A stretch of DNA of 64,000 nt from Ancylobacter sp. Lp-2 (GCF_020523795.1 NZ_JAJALI010000004.1:124001-188000), one strand, 5' to 3'. Counted from the first letter of the stretch, positions 45,036 to 54,036 are shown. Translations and numbers: made by a program. Notes: generated from the sequence alone by a model not told the origin.

Positions 45036-46049
45036 ATGCGCATAACGTCCCTGTTTCGACTGCCTACCCTGGCCACCGCCGCGCGCGTCAGCGCGGCGGC
45101 CCTGATCGTGGCCGGCAGCCTGATCGCCGTCGTTCCCGATGCCGATGCCCGCGTGGGCGGCGGCAGGAGCATGGGAAGCCGCGGCGCGCGTACATGGTCG
45201 GCCCCGGCGCCGACACCGACCTCCCCCTCGGCCCAGACCATGCAGCGTTCCGCCGCCCAGCCGGGCGCGACGGCGACCAATCCCGGCATGGCGGCTCCCG
45301 CGCGTCAGGGCGGCTTCTTCAACCGTCCCGGCTTCATGGGCGGGTTGATGGGCGGCCTGCTCGGCGCCGGCCTGTTCGGCCTGTTGATGGGCGGCGGCTT
45401 CTTCTCCGGCCTCGGCAGCCTTGCCGGCATTCTCGGCCTGATCCTGCAGGTCGCGCTGATCTTCATCGTCGTCCGGCTGGCGATGCGCTGGTTCGCCTCG
45501 CGCAACGCGCCGGCTGCCGCGCAGGGCCCGCAGCCCGGCGCCCCGCTGGCGCGCGACATGCTCGGCGGCGGCTCCGCTCCGGCGTCGAGCGGCGCGGCCA
45601 CCGGCCGCTCCGGCTTCGCCAGCCGGCCGCGCGGTCGGCCGCTCCAGCTGCAGGGCACCGATTTCGACGCCTTCGAGCGCAGGCTCGGCGAGGTGCAGGA
45701 AGCCTATGGCCGCGACGACCGCGCGGCCCTGTCGCAGCTGATGACCCCGGAAATGGCGGGCTATGTCGGCGAGGAGCTCGACGGCTACGCGCGGGACGGC
45801 CTGCAGAACCGCCTCAGCGACGTGAAGCTGCTGCAAGGCGACCTCTCCGAGGCCTGGACCGAGGACGGTCGCGACTTCGCCACCGTCGCCATGCGCTACC
45901 AGCTCAAGGACACGGTGATCGAACGCGACACCGGCCGCCTGGTGCAGGGTGACCCGGACCGCCTCGAATCCGTGGTGGAGTTCTGGACCTTCACCCGTCC
46001 CGCCAATGGCGGCGAGTGGACCGTGAGCGCCATCCAGCAGGGCGGCTAG
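45036..46049 (+). CDS. Tim44-like domain protein, membrane-anchored
   Basis: A 337-residue exported or membrane protein. An N-terminal signal/anchor (about residues 10-38, ending near ADARVGG) is followed by a low-complexity Ser/Pro/Gln region, then a Gly/Phe-rich and hydrophobic segment (about 88-152) with GFMGGLMGGLLGAGLFGLLM and a second helix LILQVALIFIVVRLAMRWFA. The C-terminal 130 residues match the Tim44-like/MBA1 fold (DFDAFERRLGEVQEAYGRDD, then LRTPEMAGY-like LMTPEMAGYVGEELD). Bacterial Tim44-like proteins are thought to act at the inner membrane, but their role is unknown. The start follows GAGAGAGGCC. A strong terminator ends the transcript. Confidence 0.82.
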   Translation: MRITSLFRLPTLATAARVSAAALIVAGSLIAVVPDADARVGGGRSMGSRGARTWSAPAPTPTSPSAQTMQRSAAQPGATATNPGMAAPARQGGFFNRPGFMGGLMGGLLGAGLFGLLMGGGFFSGLGSLAGILGLILQVALIFIVVRLAMRWFASRNAPAAAQGPQPGAPLARDMLGGGSAPASSGAATGRSGFASRPRGRPLQLQGTDFDAFERRLGEVQEAYGRDDRAALSQLMTPEMAGYVGEELDGYARDGLQNRLSDVKLLQGDLSEAWTEDGRDFATVAMRYQLKDTVIERDTGRLVQGDPDRLESVVEFWTFTRPANGGEWTVSAIQQGG

Positions 46050-46091
46050 CCCACCTCCGGCACATGCCGGGGCCAAGGCAGAACGTCGATG

Positions 46092-46122
46092 GCCTCCATG
46101 ACGGGCAACCCGTCATGGAGGC
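46092..46122 (+). terminator. intrinsic terminator after the Tim44-like gene
   Basis: Perfect 14-bp stem GCCTCCATGACGGG / CCCGTCATGGAGGC with CAA loop, followed by TTTTTCTT. It ends the rightward transcript just before the convergent DUF805 gene. Confidence 0.9.
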
Positions 46123-46139
46123 TTTTTCTTGCGCGCGCC

Positions 46140-46532
46140 TCAGAAGCGGGACAGCGGATCCGGCCCGAAGCGGTTCGGCCCCTCGGTTCCCTTGAAGAGG
46201 AACCAGATCGTCACGATCAGCGCGCCGATGCCGGTCAGCCCGAGCAGCAGCCACCAGCCGGTACGGTCCATGTCGTGGAAGCGGCGCACGCTCAGCGCTA
46301 TCGACGGCAGGATCAGCGCGATGCCGACAATCGTGGTGAGCGGCGTGAACACATGGAAGTCGCCGGTGGCGATGAACGAGAACGCACCGAACAGAGCGAG
46401 GTCGACGAAGCCCAGCGCCCAGTTCAGCAGGATGGTGAACAGCACCCACCACCAATATTCCGAACGCGGCGCCCGCCCCTCGAAGGTGGCGTATTTGCCC
46501 AGCACGCTGGAGATCGCCTGCGTGAAGCCCAT
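46140..46532 (-). CDS. DUF805 family membrane protein (copy 1)
   Basis: A 130-residue inner-membrane protein of the DUF805 family with three to four helices. It shows the conserved FEGRAPRSEYWWWVLF near the N-terminus, the central RRFHDMDRTGWWLLLGLTGI (hallmark RR-x-HD-x-x-x-(S/T)GWW) and the end LFKGTEGPNRFGPDPLSRF. GGGAGGATTCC precedes the ATG. The family's function is unknown; some members are linked to stress or phage. It follows the paralogous copy 2 on the same strand by 130 bases, and the two genes are probably the result of tandem duplication. Confidence 0.85.
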   Translation of the reverse strand: MGFTQAISSVLGKYATFEGRAPRSEYWWWVLFTILLNWALGFVDLALFGAFSFIATGDFHVFTPLTTIVGIALILPSIALSVRRFHDMDRTGWWLLLGLTGIGALIVTIWFLFKGTEGPNRFGPDPLSRF

Positions 46533-46662
46533 GGAATCCTCCCTGCCCTCAGGTCTGTAGACGGACGGAAGACCCGTCGCATCGTCAAGTCCTTGATGGA
46601 TCGCAATCCACCCGCCATCGCGAGGATCGAGTGCGGCGCGCCATCCCCCAGCACCTGCCGCT

Positions 46663-47055
46663 TCAGAATTGGCCAAGCGGATCCGGCCCGAAGCGGTTCG
46701 GCCCCTCGGTCCCCTTGAACATGAACCAGACGAGGACGACGAACGCACCGATGCCGGTGAAGATGAGCAATTGCCACCAGCCGGTGCGGTTCATGTCGTG
46801 GAACCGCCGCGCGCCCACGGCGAAGGACGGGATCAACAACGCCAGCTGGGCAAGGCTGTAGAGCGGCGACAACGCCTGCGTCTCGCCATGCTGGACGAAA
46901 TAGACCCCATGGAACAGCACCAGGTCCAGAAGGCCGGCGATCCACGGCGCCAGCACGCCGAACAGCGTGAACCACCAGAGCTCCGAGCGCGGCGCGCGCC
47001 CATGAAAGGTCGCGTATTTGCCGAGCACGCTCGACACCGCCTGAAAGAAGGTCAT
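46663..47055 (-). CDS. DUF805 family membrane protein (copy 2)
   Basis: Paralog of copy 1 with the same length (130 residues), the same motif order (FHGRAPRSELWWFTLF, RRFHDMNRTGWWQLLIFTGI, MFKGTEGPNRFGPDPLGQF) and about half of the residues identical by eye. A 35-base stretch encoding the C-terminus is identical in both genes. Starts MTFFQAVSSVLGKYATF behind AAGGGCTGGCAAA. The larger open frame to 47133 adds an unrelated N-terminus and was rejected. No link to neighbouring uvrB is evident. Confidence 0.85.
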   Translation of the reverse strand: MTFFQAVSSVLGKYATFHGRAPRSELWWFTLFGVLAPWIAGLLDLVLFHGVYFVQHGETQALSPLYSLAQLALLIPSFAVGARRFHDMNRTGWWQLLIFTGIGAFVVLVWFMFKGTEGPNRFGPDPLGQF

Positions 47056-47129
47056 TTTGCCAGCCCTTTGAAGAGCTCCCCTCCCCTCAAGGAAGGCGAG
47101 CTCGGCATGGCTGTCATACCCCGCCACCG

Positions 47130-49727
47130 TCACCGCTTCGGCGCGCGTCGGCCGCCCTTGCGATAGCCCTTCGTCATCGGATCTGGACGCTCCGGGCGGG
47201 TCCAGTCGCTGGCGCTCAGCGGCTCGGTGCGGTCGGTGCCCGGCCCCATATCGTCGAGCGAGGGCCGGACCACCCGCGAACTCGGCGGCGGATCGCCGGC
47301 ATCGTAGCCCGCCTGCGCCTCGTCCGCCCGCGCCTGATGGCCGGACGAAACATGGCCGGGCGAGGAGCGCGAACCGCCCTTGCCGCCCGCCTTGCCGCCC
47401 CTGCCCTTCGTCTCCGGCAGATTGGCGGCGCGGCCATATTTGCGCTCGCCGCGATAGCCGCCGGTGCGGTCGTCGATGGCGTCCTGCCGCGCCAGCGGAT
47501 CGTCGGAGATCGCCAGCTCGGTGGCCTGCAGCCGCTTGACCTCGTCGCGCAGCCGCGCCGCCTGCTCGAAATCGAGGTCGGCCGCCGCCGCGCGCATGCG
47601 CTTCTCCAGGTCGGCGATGACGGCGGCGAGGTTGTTGCCATAGGCGGCCGGCGCCTCGGCGAGACCACTGTCCACCGTGACGTGGTCGCGCTCATAGACA
47701 CTGTTGAGGATGTCGCCGATCGCCTTCTTCACGCTTTCCGGCGTGATGCCGTGCTCGACATTCCACGCCACCTGCTTGGTGCGGCGGCGCTCGGTCTCCG
47801 CCATCGCCCGCTCCATCGAGCCGGTGATGTTGTCGGCATAGAGCACCACCCGCCCGTCGACGTTGCGCGCGGCGCGGCCGATGGTCTGGATCAGCGAGGT
47901 CTCCGAGCGCAGGAAGCCCTCCTTGTCGGCATCGAGAATGGCGACCAGCCCGCATTCCGGGATGTCGAGGCCCTCGCGCAGCAGGTTGATGCCGATCAGC
48001 ACGTCGAAGGCGCCGAGGCGGAGGTCGCGCAGGATCTCGATGCGCTCGATGGTATCGATGTCCGAGTGCATGTAGCGCACCCGGATGCCGTTCTCGTGCA
48101 GATATTCGGTCAGGTCCTCCGCCATTCGCTTGGTGAGCGTCGTCACCAGCGTGCGGTAGCCCTTGGCGGACACCTGCCGCACCTCGCCCAGCAGGTCGTC
48201 GACCTGCGTGCGCGCCGGGCGCACCTCGACCGGCGGGTCGACGAGGCCGGTCGGGCGGATCACCTGCTCGACGAACACGCCGCCGGTGCGCTCCATCTCC
48301 CACGGGCCGGGGGTGGCGGACACATGCACGGTCTGCGGCCGCATCGCCTCCCATTCCTCGAAGCGCAGCGGCCTGTTGTCCATGCAGCTCGGCAGGCGGA
48401 AGCCATATTCCGCCAGCGTCGCCTTGCGGCGGAAGTCGCCGCGATACATGGCGCCGATTTGCGGAATCGTCACATGGCTCTCGTCGCAGAAGATCAGCGC
48501 GTTGTCGGGGACATATTCGAACAGCGTCGGCGGCGGCTCGCCGGGGCGGCGGCCGGTAAGCCAGCGGGAATAGTTCTCGATGCCGGCGCAGCTTCCCGTC
48601 GCCTCCATCATTTCGAGGTCGAAGGTGCAGCGCTGATCGAGCCGCTGCGCCTCGAGATAGCGGCCCATGGCGTTGAGCTCGTCGAGCCGCATCTTCAGCT
48701 CGGCCTTGATGCCCTGGATCGCCTGGATCAGCGTCGGACGCGGCGTCACGTAATGCGAATTCGCATAGACCTTCACGAATTTCAGGTCCTGCGACTTGTT
48801 GCCGGTGAGTGGGTCGAACTCCTGAATCGACTCCACCTCGTCGCCGAACAGCGACACCCGCCACGCGCGATCCTCGTAATGCGCCGGGAAGATCTCGATC
48901 ACATCGCCGCGCACCCGGAAGGTGCCGCGCGCGAAGTCGCCCTGGATGCGCTTGTACTGCAGCGCCACGAGGTCGGCGAGGATGCCGCGCTGGTCGATGC
49001 GGTCGCCCACCTCGATCTTGAAGGTCATCGAGGCATAGGTCTCGACCGAGCCGATACCGTAGATGCAGGACACCGAGGCGACGATGATGACGTCGTCGCG
49101 CTCCAGCAGCGAGCGGGTGGCCGAGTGGCGCATGCGGTCGATCTGCTCGTTGATCGACGATTCCTTCTCGATGAAGGTGTCGGTGCGCGGCACATAAGCT
49201 TCCGGCTGGTAGTAGTCGTAATAGGAGACGAAATACTCCACCGCATTGTCGGGGAAGAAGCTCTTGAACTCGCCATAGAGCTGCGCCGCCAACGTCTTGT
49301 TCGGGGCGAGCACCAGCGCCGGGCGCTGCACGCGCTCGATAACGTTGGCCATGGTGAAGGTCTTGCCCGAGCCGGTGACGCCGAGCAGCACCTGGTCGCG
49401 CTCGCCCTGATTGGCGGCATCCACCAACTCGGCGATCGCCTGCGGCTGGTCGCCATTCGGCGTGTAGTCGGACTGGATGACGAATTTTACGCCACCTTCC
49501 GACTTCTCCGGCCGCGGCGGCCGGTGCGGCACCCACACCTGCCCGTCGACCTCCGGGCGGCCGGTCTCGATCAGCGCGGAGAGCGCCGCCACGGTGGCGG
49601 AGGCGCCCGAGGTCGGCGCCACGCCGAGCTTCTCGGCGAGGACGGGATCGAGCGTGGCGGGTTGCGCGGGTTCGAAGGCGCGTTGGGAGCGCTCACCGAA
49701 TCCGCCGGGACGTGCAGCTTTGGCCAT
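47130..49727 (-). CDS. uvrB: Excinuclease ABC subunit B
   Basis: DNA-damage helicase-like subunit of nucleotide excision repair, 865 residues. Walker [11 protein letters not shown] is at 114-123, about 77 residues later than in E. coli, because of an N-terminal extension common in alphaproteobacteria. Other motifs are the beta-hairpin [20 protein letters not shown], Walker B region [14 protein letters not shown], helicase motif [11 protein letters not shown] and [10 protein letters not shown]. The UVR motif that contacts UvrC is [20 protein letters not shown] near residue 705. A poorly conserved, Gly/Arg/Ser-rich tail of about 120 residues follows. uvrC lies 12 kb to the right, so the two are not in one operon. 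Confidence 0.95.
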   Translation of the reverse strand: MAKAARPGGFGERSQRAFEPAQPATLDPVLAEKLGVAPTSGASATVAALSALIETGRPEVDGQVWVPHRPPRPEKSEGGVKFVIQSDYTPNGDQPQAIAELVDAANQGERDQVLLGVTGSGKTFTMANVIERVQRPALVLAPNKTLAAQLYGEFKSFFPDNAVEYFVSYYDYYQPEAYVPRTDTFIEKESSINEQIDRMRHSATRSLLERDDVIIVASVSCIYGIGSVETYASMTFKIEVGDRIDQRGILADLVALQYKRIQGDFARGTFRVRGDVIEIFPAHYEDRAWRVSLFGDEVESIQEFDPLTGNKSQDLKFVKVYANSHYVTPRPTLIQAIQGIKAELKMRLDELNAMGRYLEAQRLDQRCTFDLEMMEATGSCAGIENYSRWLTGRRPGEPPPTLFEYVPDNALIFCDESHVTIPQIGAMYRGDFRRKATLAEYGFRLPSCMDNRPLRFEEWEAMRPQTVHVSATPGPWEMERTGGVFVEQVIRPTGLVDPPVEVRPARTQVDDLLGEVRQVSAKGYRTLVTTLTKRMAEDLTEYLHENGIRVRYMHSDIDTIERIEILRDLRLGAFDVLIGINLLREGLDIPECGLVAILDADKEGFLRSETSLIQTIGRAARNVDGRVVLYADNITGSMERAMAETERRRTKQVAWNVEHGITPESVKKAIGDILNSVYERDHVTVDSGLAEAPAAYGNNLAAVIADLEKRMRAAAADLDFEQAARLRDEVKRLQATELAISDDPLARQDAIDDRTGGYRGERKYGRAANLPETKGRGGKAGGKGGSRSSPGHVSSGHQARADEAQAGYDAGDPPPSSRVVRPSLDDMGPGTDRTEPLSASDWTRPERPDPMTKGYRKGGRRAPKR

Positions 49728-49782
49728 GGGCCGGAATATGGGGCCTCGCCCCCTCTGTGGAAAGGGCTACGGGCACCGCCGC

Positions 49783-50580
49783 TCAGAAGAACGGATAGGG
49801 ACCGGGGAAGTGGCCGATCGGCACGTAATGCGTCACCAGCCCGCTCCCCGGCGTCCAGCGATGCAGCAGCATCGCCGGCGGCTCCACGAAGGAGGCCGGC
49901 TCGGCGTCGGGGCGCAGGCGCAGCGCGATGGCGGTGGTGGTGCTCGGCGCGGTGACCAGCATGGTTCCGCCGAAGCGCGCCTGCATGAAGCGGTGGATGT
50001 GCCCGCACAGCACCCGCTCGACCTGCGGATGACGCGAGAGGACCGCGGCGAGACGCTCCCCGCCCCGGCAATTATAGTCGTCGATATAGGGGATGCCGCT
50101 GAGAATGGGCGGCTGGTGCATCATCACCAGCGTTGGTCGGTCCGGCTCGGCCGCCAGCACGGAATCCAGCCAGCAACTGGCCTCATCGTCCACCTCACCG
50201 TAATGCTCGCCGGGCACGGTGACGTCCAGCCCGACGACCCGCACCGGCCCGAGATGCCCCACCGCGAAGTGCAGCGGCCCGGTCTTCGGCAGGTGCGGAT
50301 GCCCGGCGAAGCAGGCGCGAAACGCCTCCCGCTCGTCGTGATTGCCGGGGATCGCCAGCAGCGGCACGCCGATGCCGGCCAACCTCTCGGCGGCCAGCTT
50401 ATATTCGGCCGGCATGCCTTCATCGACGACATCGCCGGTAAGCAGCATCGCATCCGGACGTGGATCGAGCCGGGCAAGCGCGTCGAGCGCCGCGACGAAC
50501 ATGGCGTTTGAATCGACAAGCCCTTGATAGAGCTGGCCTTCCGGCCGCAGATGCGGATCGGACAGATGAGCGAGAAGCAT
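49783..50580 (-). CDS. Metallophosphoesterase (cAMP phosphodiesterase CpdA-like)
   Basis: Calcineurin-type phosphoesterase of 265 residues. All five metal-binding motifs are visible: SDPHL (Asp-x-His), LLTGDVVDEG, IPGNHDERE, MMHQPPI and CGHIHRF. The order and size match the class III cyclic nucleotide phosphodiesterase CpdA group; phosphodiesters other than cAMP are possible. ATG 50580 (MLLAHLSDPHLR) places the first motif at the expected distance; the longer frame to 50742 would add 54 residues of AT-rich, non-conserved sequence. It reads left, divergent from a nitrogen-type operon, with uvrB downstream. Confidence 0.85.
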   Translation of the reverse strand: MLLAHLSDPHLRPEGQLYQGLVDSNAMFVAALDALARLDPRPDAMLLTGDVVDEGMPAEYKLAAERLAGIGVPLLAIPGNHDEREAFRACFAGHPHLPKTGPLHFAVGHLGPVRVVGLDVTVPGEHYGEVDDEASCWLDSVLAAEPDRPTLVMMHQPPILSGIPYIDDYNCRGGERLAAVLSRHPQVERVLCGHIHRFMQARFGGTMLVTAPSTTTAIALRLRPDAEPASFVEPPAMLLHRWTPGSGLVTHYVPIGHFPGPYPFF

Positions 50581-50790
50581 GCTGTGGCCTCGATGGTGAC
50601 GCGTGGCAGTCGAGCATCCCGTCAACGCGCCGGCAATGGGCATCGCCGCACGGCCGCCGCCCGCGGGTGCGGCAGAAGCCAAAAATGCACACAAAATGAC
50701 CAAATATGTATTCACCATCTGAATGATCGTAAAATTGCACACTCGTTAAATTTCAATAGGTTACACAAATATAAGCCTAATTTTTAGCCA

Positions 50791-50806
50791 TGGCACACTT
50801 AATGCA
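50791..50806 (+). promoter_or_regulatory. sigma-54 promoter upstream of the isochorismatase/permease operon
   Basis: TGGCACA-CTTA-ATGCA fits the -24/-12 consensus (TGGCACG-N4-TTGCA) with two mismatches, and GG (50792-50793) and GC (50804-50805) are exactly 12 bases apart. The transcript would start near 50817, about 70 bases before the ATG at 50888. Sigma-54 control fits a nitrogen-scavenging operon. Confidence 0.75.
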
Positions 50807-50822
50807 TACATTTACGTATGCA
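50803..50822. promoter_or_regulatory. 20-bp palindrome overlapping the -12 element
   Basis: TGCATAC-ATTTAC-GTATGCA has perfect 7-base arms around a six-base spacer. It covers the -12 box of the sigma-54 promoter and the predicted start point, the position expected for a repressor operator. The cognate protein is unknown; no regulator gene is adjacent. Confidence 0.55.
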
Positions 50823-50887
50823 ACCGGCGACGGCTTCGATCCGTCTGGCGTCGCCGCGTCCCCGACATACCGAGAACGGAGAAGCCG

Positions 50888-51583
50888 ATGCCTGTCCTCG
50901 CTGCCGAACCGACGCCGCTGCCATTCGATCCCGCCCGCGCGGCGCTGGTCATTATCGACATGCAGCGTGACTTTCTCGAACCCGGCGGCTTCGGCGAGAC
51001 GCTGGGCAACGACGTTTCGCTCCTGCAAGCAGCTCTCGGACCTTGCAAAAATGCCCTCGCCGCCGCCCGCGCCGTCGGCATGCTGGTGATCCACACCCGC
51101 GAGGGGCATCGCCCCGACATGGCCGACGCTCCGCCCGCCAAGGTCGAGCGCGGCGAGCCGACCGCCCGCATTGGCTGCGCCGGCCCGATGGGCCGCATCC
51201 TGATCCGCGGCGAGGCCGGCCACGACATCATCGCCGAACTCTACCCCGCCGAGAGCGAGGTCGTGCTCGACAAGCCCGGCAAGGGCGCCTTCTACCAGAC
51301 CGACCTCGAACTCATCCTGAAGAACCGCGGCATCGACACGCTGCTGGTCTGCGGCGTCACCACCGAGGTCTGCGTCCACACCACCATCCGCGAAGGCAAC
51401 GACCGCGGCTATCGCTGCGTCGCGCTGGCGGATTGCTGCGCTTCCTACTTCCCCGAATTCCACCGCGTCGGCCTCGAGATGATCAAGGCCCAGGGCGGCA
51501 TCTTCGGCTGGGTGTCGGACAGCACCGCCTTCATCGCCGCCCTCGGCGCCGACGCCGCCGGCAGCGCTGCCGCAGCCGCCTGA
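50888..51583 (+). CDS. Isochorismatase-family amidohydrolase, biuret hydrolase-like
   Basis: Cysteine hydrolase of 231 residues. The catalytic triad is present: Asp24 in VIIDMQRDFLEPGGFG, Lys132 in DKPGKGAFYQTDLELIL and Cys162 in CGVTTEVCVHTTIREGNDRG. The segments HTREGHRPDMAD and GPMGRILIRGEAGHDIIAEL strongly resemble biuret amidohydrolase (BiuH) of Rhizobium, which makes allophanate and ammonia from biuret. Related ureidoacrylate and N-carbamoylsarcosine hydrolases are the alternatives. It is the first gene behind a sigma-54 promoter and is followed by an NCS2-type permease 80 bases later, suggesting uptake and hydrolysis of one nitrogen compound. The start is preceded by GAACGGAGAAGCC. Confidence 0.82.
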   Translation: MPVLAAEPTPLPFDPARAALVIIDMQRDFLEPGGFGETLGNDVSLLQAALGPCKNALAAARAVGMLVIHTREGHRPDMADAPPAKVERGEPTARIGCAGPMGRILIRGEAGHDIIAELYPAESEVVLDKPGKGAFYQTDLELILKNRGIDTLLVCGVTTEVCVHTTIREGNDRGYRCVALADCCASYFPEFHRVGLEMIKAQGGIFGWVSDSTAFIAALGADAAGSAAAAA

Positions 51584-51663
51584 CCCCAGTGCCTTCCGCC
51601 GGCCCGGCCGGCCCCAGCCTGCGCATGCGCCTCTCCGCCACGCCCCTTCGAGGAGCCCCGAGC

Positions 51664-53274
51664 ATGTCTGCGACGTCGATGTCCCCGCTTTCGCCCATGC
51701 GCACCGGCATGCGGCCAACCCTTTGGACCAAGGGCGACTGGAACGCCCTGTTCGGCTTCGGCACCAACATCCTGGTCAACATGCTGGTGCTCACCGGCCT
51801 GTTGCAATTCGTGCTGAAGATGCCGTCCGAGATCGTGTTCGGCCGCATCCTGCCGGCGGTCGGGCTGATGATGTTCCTGTCCACCGCCTACTACGCCTAT
51901 CTCGGCTACCAGCTCGCCAAGAAGACTGGCCGCGACGACGTCTGCGCCCTGCCCTCGGGCATCTCGGTGCCGCACATGTTCGTCGTCGTCTTCGTCATCA
52001 TGCTGCCGATCGGCGCCGCCTCGGGCGACCCGGTGCAGGGCTGGGAGGCCGGCCTGGTCTGGGTGTTCTTCCAGAGCTTCATCCTGATGATTGGCGGCTT
52101 CGTCGCGCCCTATATCCGCAAGATCACCCCGCGGGCGGCACTGCTCGGCACGCTCGCCGGCGTCTCGGTGGCCTTCATCTCGATGCGCCCGGCCTTCGAG
52201 ATCTTCACGACCCCGGTGATCGGGCTGACCTGCTTCGCGGTCATCATGGTCAGCTGGTTCGGCGGGGTGAAGTACCCGAAGGGCATCCCCGCCGGCCTCA
52301 TCGCCATCGCCGTGGGCATGATCATCGCCTGGGGCTCGAACCTGTTCGGCCTCAACTATGGCGGCATGAGCGTCGCCAAGGTCGGCGACGCCTTCGCCAA
52401 TTTCGGCTTCTCGATCCCGCTGCCCGCCTTCGACCACGTGTTCCACGGCTTCAACTATCTCGGCGTCATCCTCGTCACCGCCATCCCCTTCGGCATCTAC
52501 GACCTCGTCGAGGCGATGGACAATGTGGAGAGCGCCGAGGCGGCGGGCGACCACTACCCCACCACCCGCGTGCTCACCGCCGACGGCGTGATCAGCCTGA
52601 TCGGCTGCCTGATGGGCAACCCCTTCATCAACGCCGTCTATATCGGCCACCCCGGCTGGAAATCGATGGGCGGGCGCATCGGCTACTCCGCCGCCACCGG
52701 GCTGATGGTGATCGTGCTCTCCTGGTTCGGCATCATCGCGCTGCTGCTGGCGCTGATCCCGGTCGTCGCCATCTCGCCGATCCTGCTCTACATCGGCATG
52801 CTGATCGGCGCGCAGGCGTTCCAGACCACGCCCTCGCGCCATGCCCCGGCGGTGATCCTGGCGCTGACGCCGCATCTCGCCGCCTGGGCGAAGCTGCTCA
52901 TCGACAACTCGCTCGGCATGGCCGGCACCTCGGCCCACGCCATCGGCATGGATAAGCTGGGCGCGGTCGGCGTGCTCTATCATGGCCTCGAGGTCATGGG
53001 TGGCGGCGCTATCCTGGTCGGACTGGTGCTCGGTGCCATCGCCGTCTTCGTCATCGACCGCAAGTTCACCCAGGCCGCCGCCTTCGCCCTTGCCGGCGCC
53101 GTGCTCACCTTCTTCGGCTTCATGCATGGCGAGACGGTCGGCATCGCCGTCACGCCCGGCGTATCGCTGGCCTATGTGGTGGTGGCGGGCTTCCTCTTGG
53201 TCTGCGCCCGCTATGCCGAGGTGGAGGCCCTGCCGCCGGCCGAGATCGAGGCCGAGCCGGCACCGGCCGAATAA
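51664..53274 (+). CDS. NCS2/uracil-xanthine-type permease
   Basis: Inner-membrane permease of 536 residues with about 12-14 helices. It belongs to the xanthine/uracil (NCS2) fold group: the conserved acidic segment LVEAMDNVESAEAAGDHYPT followed by VLTADGVISLIGCLMGNPF, with the Gly-x-Pro substrate region, is visible, as is GMAGTSAHAIGMDKLG in a loop. It is longer than UraA (429) and has an acidic C-terminal tail (EALPPAEIEAEPAPAE). GAGGAGCCCCGAGC lies before ATG 51664. Co-transcription with a biuret-hydrolase-like gene suggests that it imports biuret or a ureide; this is inference. Confidence 0.75.
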   Translation: MSATSMSPLSPMRTGMRPTLWTKGDWNALFGFGTNILVNMLVLTGLLQFVLKMPSEIVFGRILPAVGLMMFLSTAYYAYLGYQLAKKTGRDDVCALPSGISVPHMFVVVFVIMLPIGAASGDPVQGWEAGLVWVFFQSFILMIGGFVAPYIRKITPRAALLGTLAGVSVAFISMRPAFEIFTTPVIGLTCFAVIMVSWFGGVKYPKGIPAGLIAIAVGMIIAWGSNLFGLNYGGMSVAKVGDAFANFGFSIPLPAFDHVFHGFNYLGVILVTAIPFGIYDLVEAMDNVESAEAAGDHYPTTRVLTADGVISLIGCLMGNPFINAVYIGHPGWKSMGGRIGYSAATGLMVIVLSWFGIIALLLALIPVVAISPILLYIGMLIGAQAFQTTPSRHAPAVILALTPHLAAWAKLLIDNSLGMAGTSAHAIGMDKLGAVGVLYHGLEVMGGGAILVGLVLGAIAVFVIDRKFTQAAAFALAGAVLTFFGFMHGETVGIAVTPGVSLAYVVVAGFLLVCARYAEVEALPPAEIEAEPAPAE

Positions 53275-53335
53275 GCGGGTTCCGTCCCGCACCGGCGGCG
53301 GGGGGCGGATAGCCGGCGGTCCTGGAGACGGAAAG

Positions 53336-53369
53336 CGTCGGGCGTGCGATTTCGGTCGCGCGCCCGACG
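53336..53369 (+). terminator. intrinsic terminator after the permease gene
   Basis: Long stem CGTCGGGCGTGCGA / TCGCGCGCCCGACG with one T-G pair and a TTTCGG loop, followed by TTTTTGCC. It ends the sigma-54-driven transcript 60 bases after the permease stop. Confidence 0.88.
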
Positions 53370-53477
53370 TTTTTGCCTTGGCCGTCATGATTCATACCGT
53401 AAAGTCCTCGCTTGGGGGTATGTGGACGCCGATGCACCGGCGGAATGGCGGGCGCGTCCAGCAAGGAGGAACTAGCC

Positions 53478-53981
53478 GTGTCGATCTTGAAAAAGGGACT
53501 TGCCGGTACTCCGGTCAAAATCCTGCAGGAAAAGCTTGGCGTCCCCGCGGACGGCCAGTTCGGCTCGAAAACCGAGGAAGCGCTGAAGGCCTATCAGAAG
53601 GAGCACGGGCTGTCGGCCGACGGCATCGCCGGCCCCGATACCTTCGCGGCGCTCGGCCTTTACGAACTCATTCTTCTGAAGGTCGGCACCTCCGGCGAGA
53701 CCGTCAAGAAACTGCAGACGGCCCTCAGCCTCGACGCGGACGGCAAGTTCGGCGCCGGCACCAAGAAGGCCGTCCAGGACTATCAGGCGAAGAACGGCCT
53801 CGAGGCGGACGGCTTTGCCGGCCCGGCGACGCTGGCCAAGCTCAGCCTGTTCGCCCAGATCACCCCGGACGTCGTCTCCAAGTCGCAGATCGCGCCGGGC
53901 AGCGCGCCGGTGGAGGCTTCCGCCGCCGGCGAGGCCCCGCCCAAGAGCATCTGGGCGACGATCAAGGGCTTCTTCAGCTAG
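53478..53981 (+). CDS. Peptidoglycan-binding domain protein (two PGB_1 repeats)
   Basis: A 167-residue protein made of two peptidoglycan-binding type-1 repeats: residues about 5-55 (VKILQEKLGVPADGQFGSKT...GLSADGIAGPDTF) and about 72-122 (VKKLQTALSLDADGKFGAGT...GLEADGFAGPATL). A linker and a C-terminal helix SIWATIKGFFS follow. No signal peptide is present, so its location is unclear; it may use non-classical export or a helper. GTG 53478 is the probable start because AAGGAGGA lies nine bases upstream. A strong terminator follows its stop. Relatives occur as small LysM-like accessory proteins. Confidence 0.8.
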   Translation: MSILKKGLAGTPVKILQEKLGVPADGQFGSKTEEALKAYQKEHGLSADGIAGPDTFAALGLYELILLKVGTSGETVKKLQTALSLDADGKFGAGTKKAVQDYQAKNGLEADGFAGPATLAKLSLFAQITPDVVSKSQIAPGSAPVEASAAGEAPPKSIWATIKGFFS

Positions 53982-53988
53982 GATCGAG

Positions 53989-54016
53989 AGCCGCGCGCCG
54001 ATGGTGGCGCGCGGCT
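53989..54016 (+). terminator. hairpin terminator after the peptidoglycan-binding gene
   Basis: Perfect 11-bp stem AGCCGCGCGCC / GGCGCGCGGCT, loop GATGGT, then TCTTCC. An ATG at 54001 sits in the loop, an argument against using it as the start of the following cupin gene. Confidence 0.75.
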
Positions 54017-54036
54017 TCTTCCATCACGGATTGCCG

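Larger units (their letters stand above)
50581..50887. promoter_or_regulatory. AT-rich divergent control region upstream of the biuret-hydrolase-like operon
   Basis: 307 bases with no gene. The segment 50680-50815 is by far the most AT-rich of the window. It carries a sigma-54 promoter and an overlapping palindrome (listed separately) pointing right. Several TGCAC half-sites (near 50686 and 50735) could be binding sites for an activator, but none forms a clear NtrC palindrome. Confidence 0.6.

Noticed and set aside
47337..49955. Rightward open frame of about 870 codons opposite uvrB
   Set aside because: Antisense shadow of uvrB with biased, repetitive composition and no recognisable domain.
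49783..50742. N-terminally extended phosphoesterase starting at 50742
   Set aside because: The additional 54 residues come from AT-rich promoter DNA and precede the family's usual start MLLAHLSDPH.
54001..54036. ATG at 54001 as start of the cupin gene
   Set aside because: It lies in the loop of the upstream terminator hairpin and adds residues outside the cupin fold.
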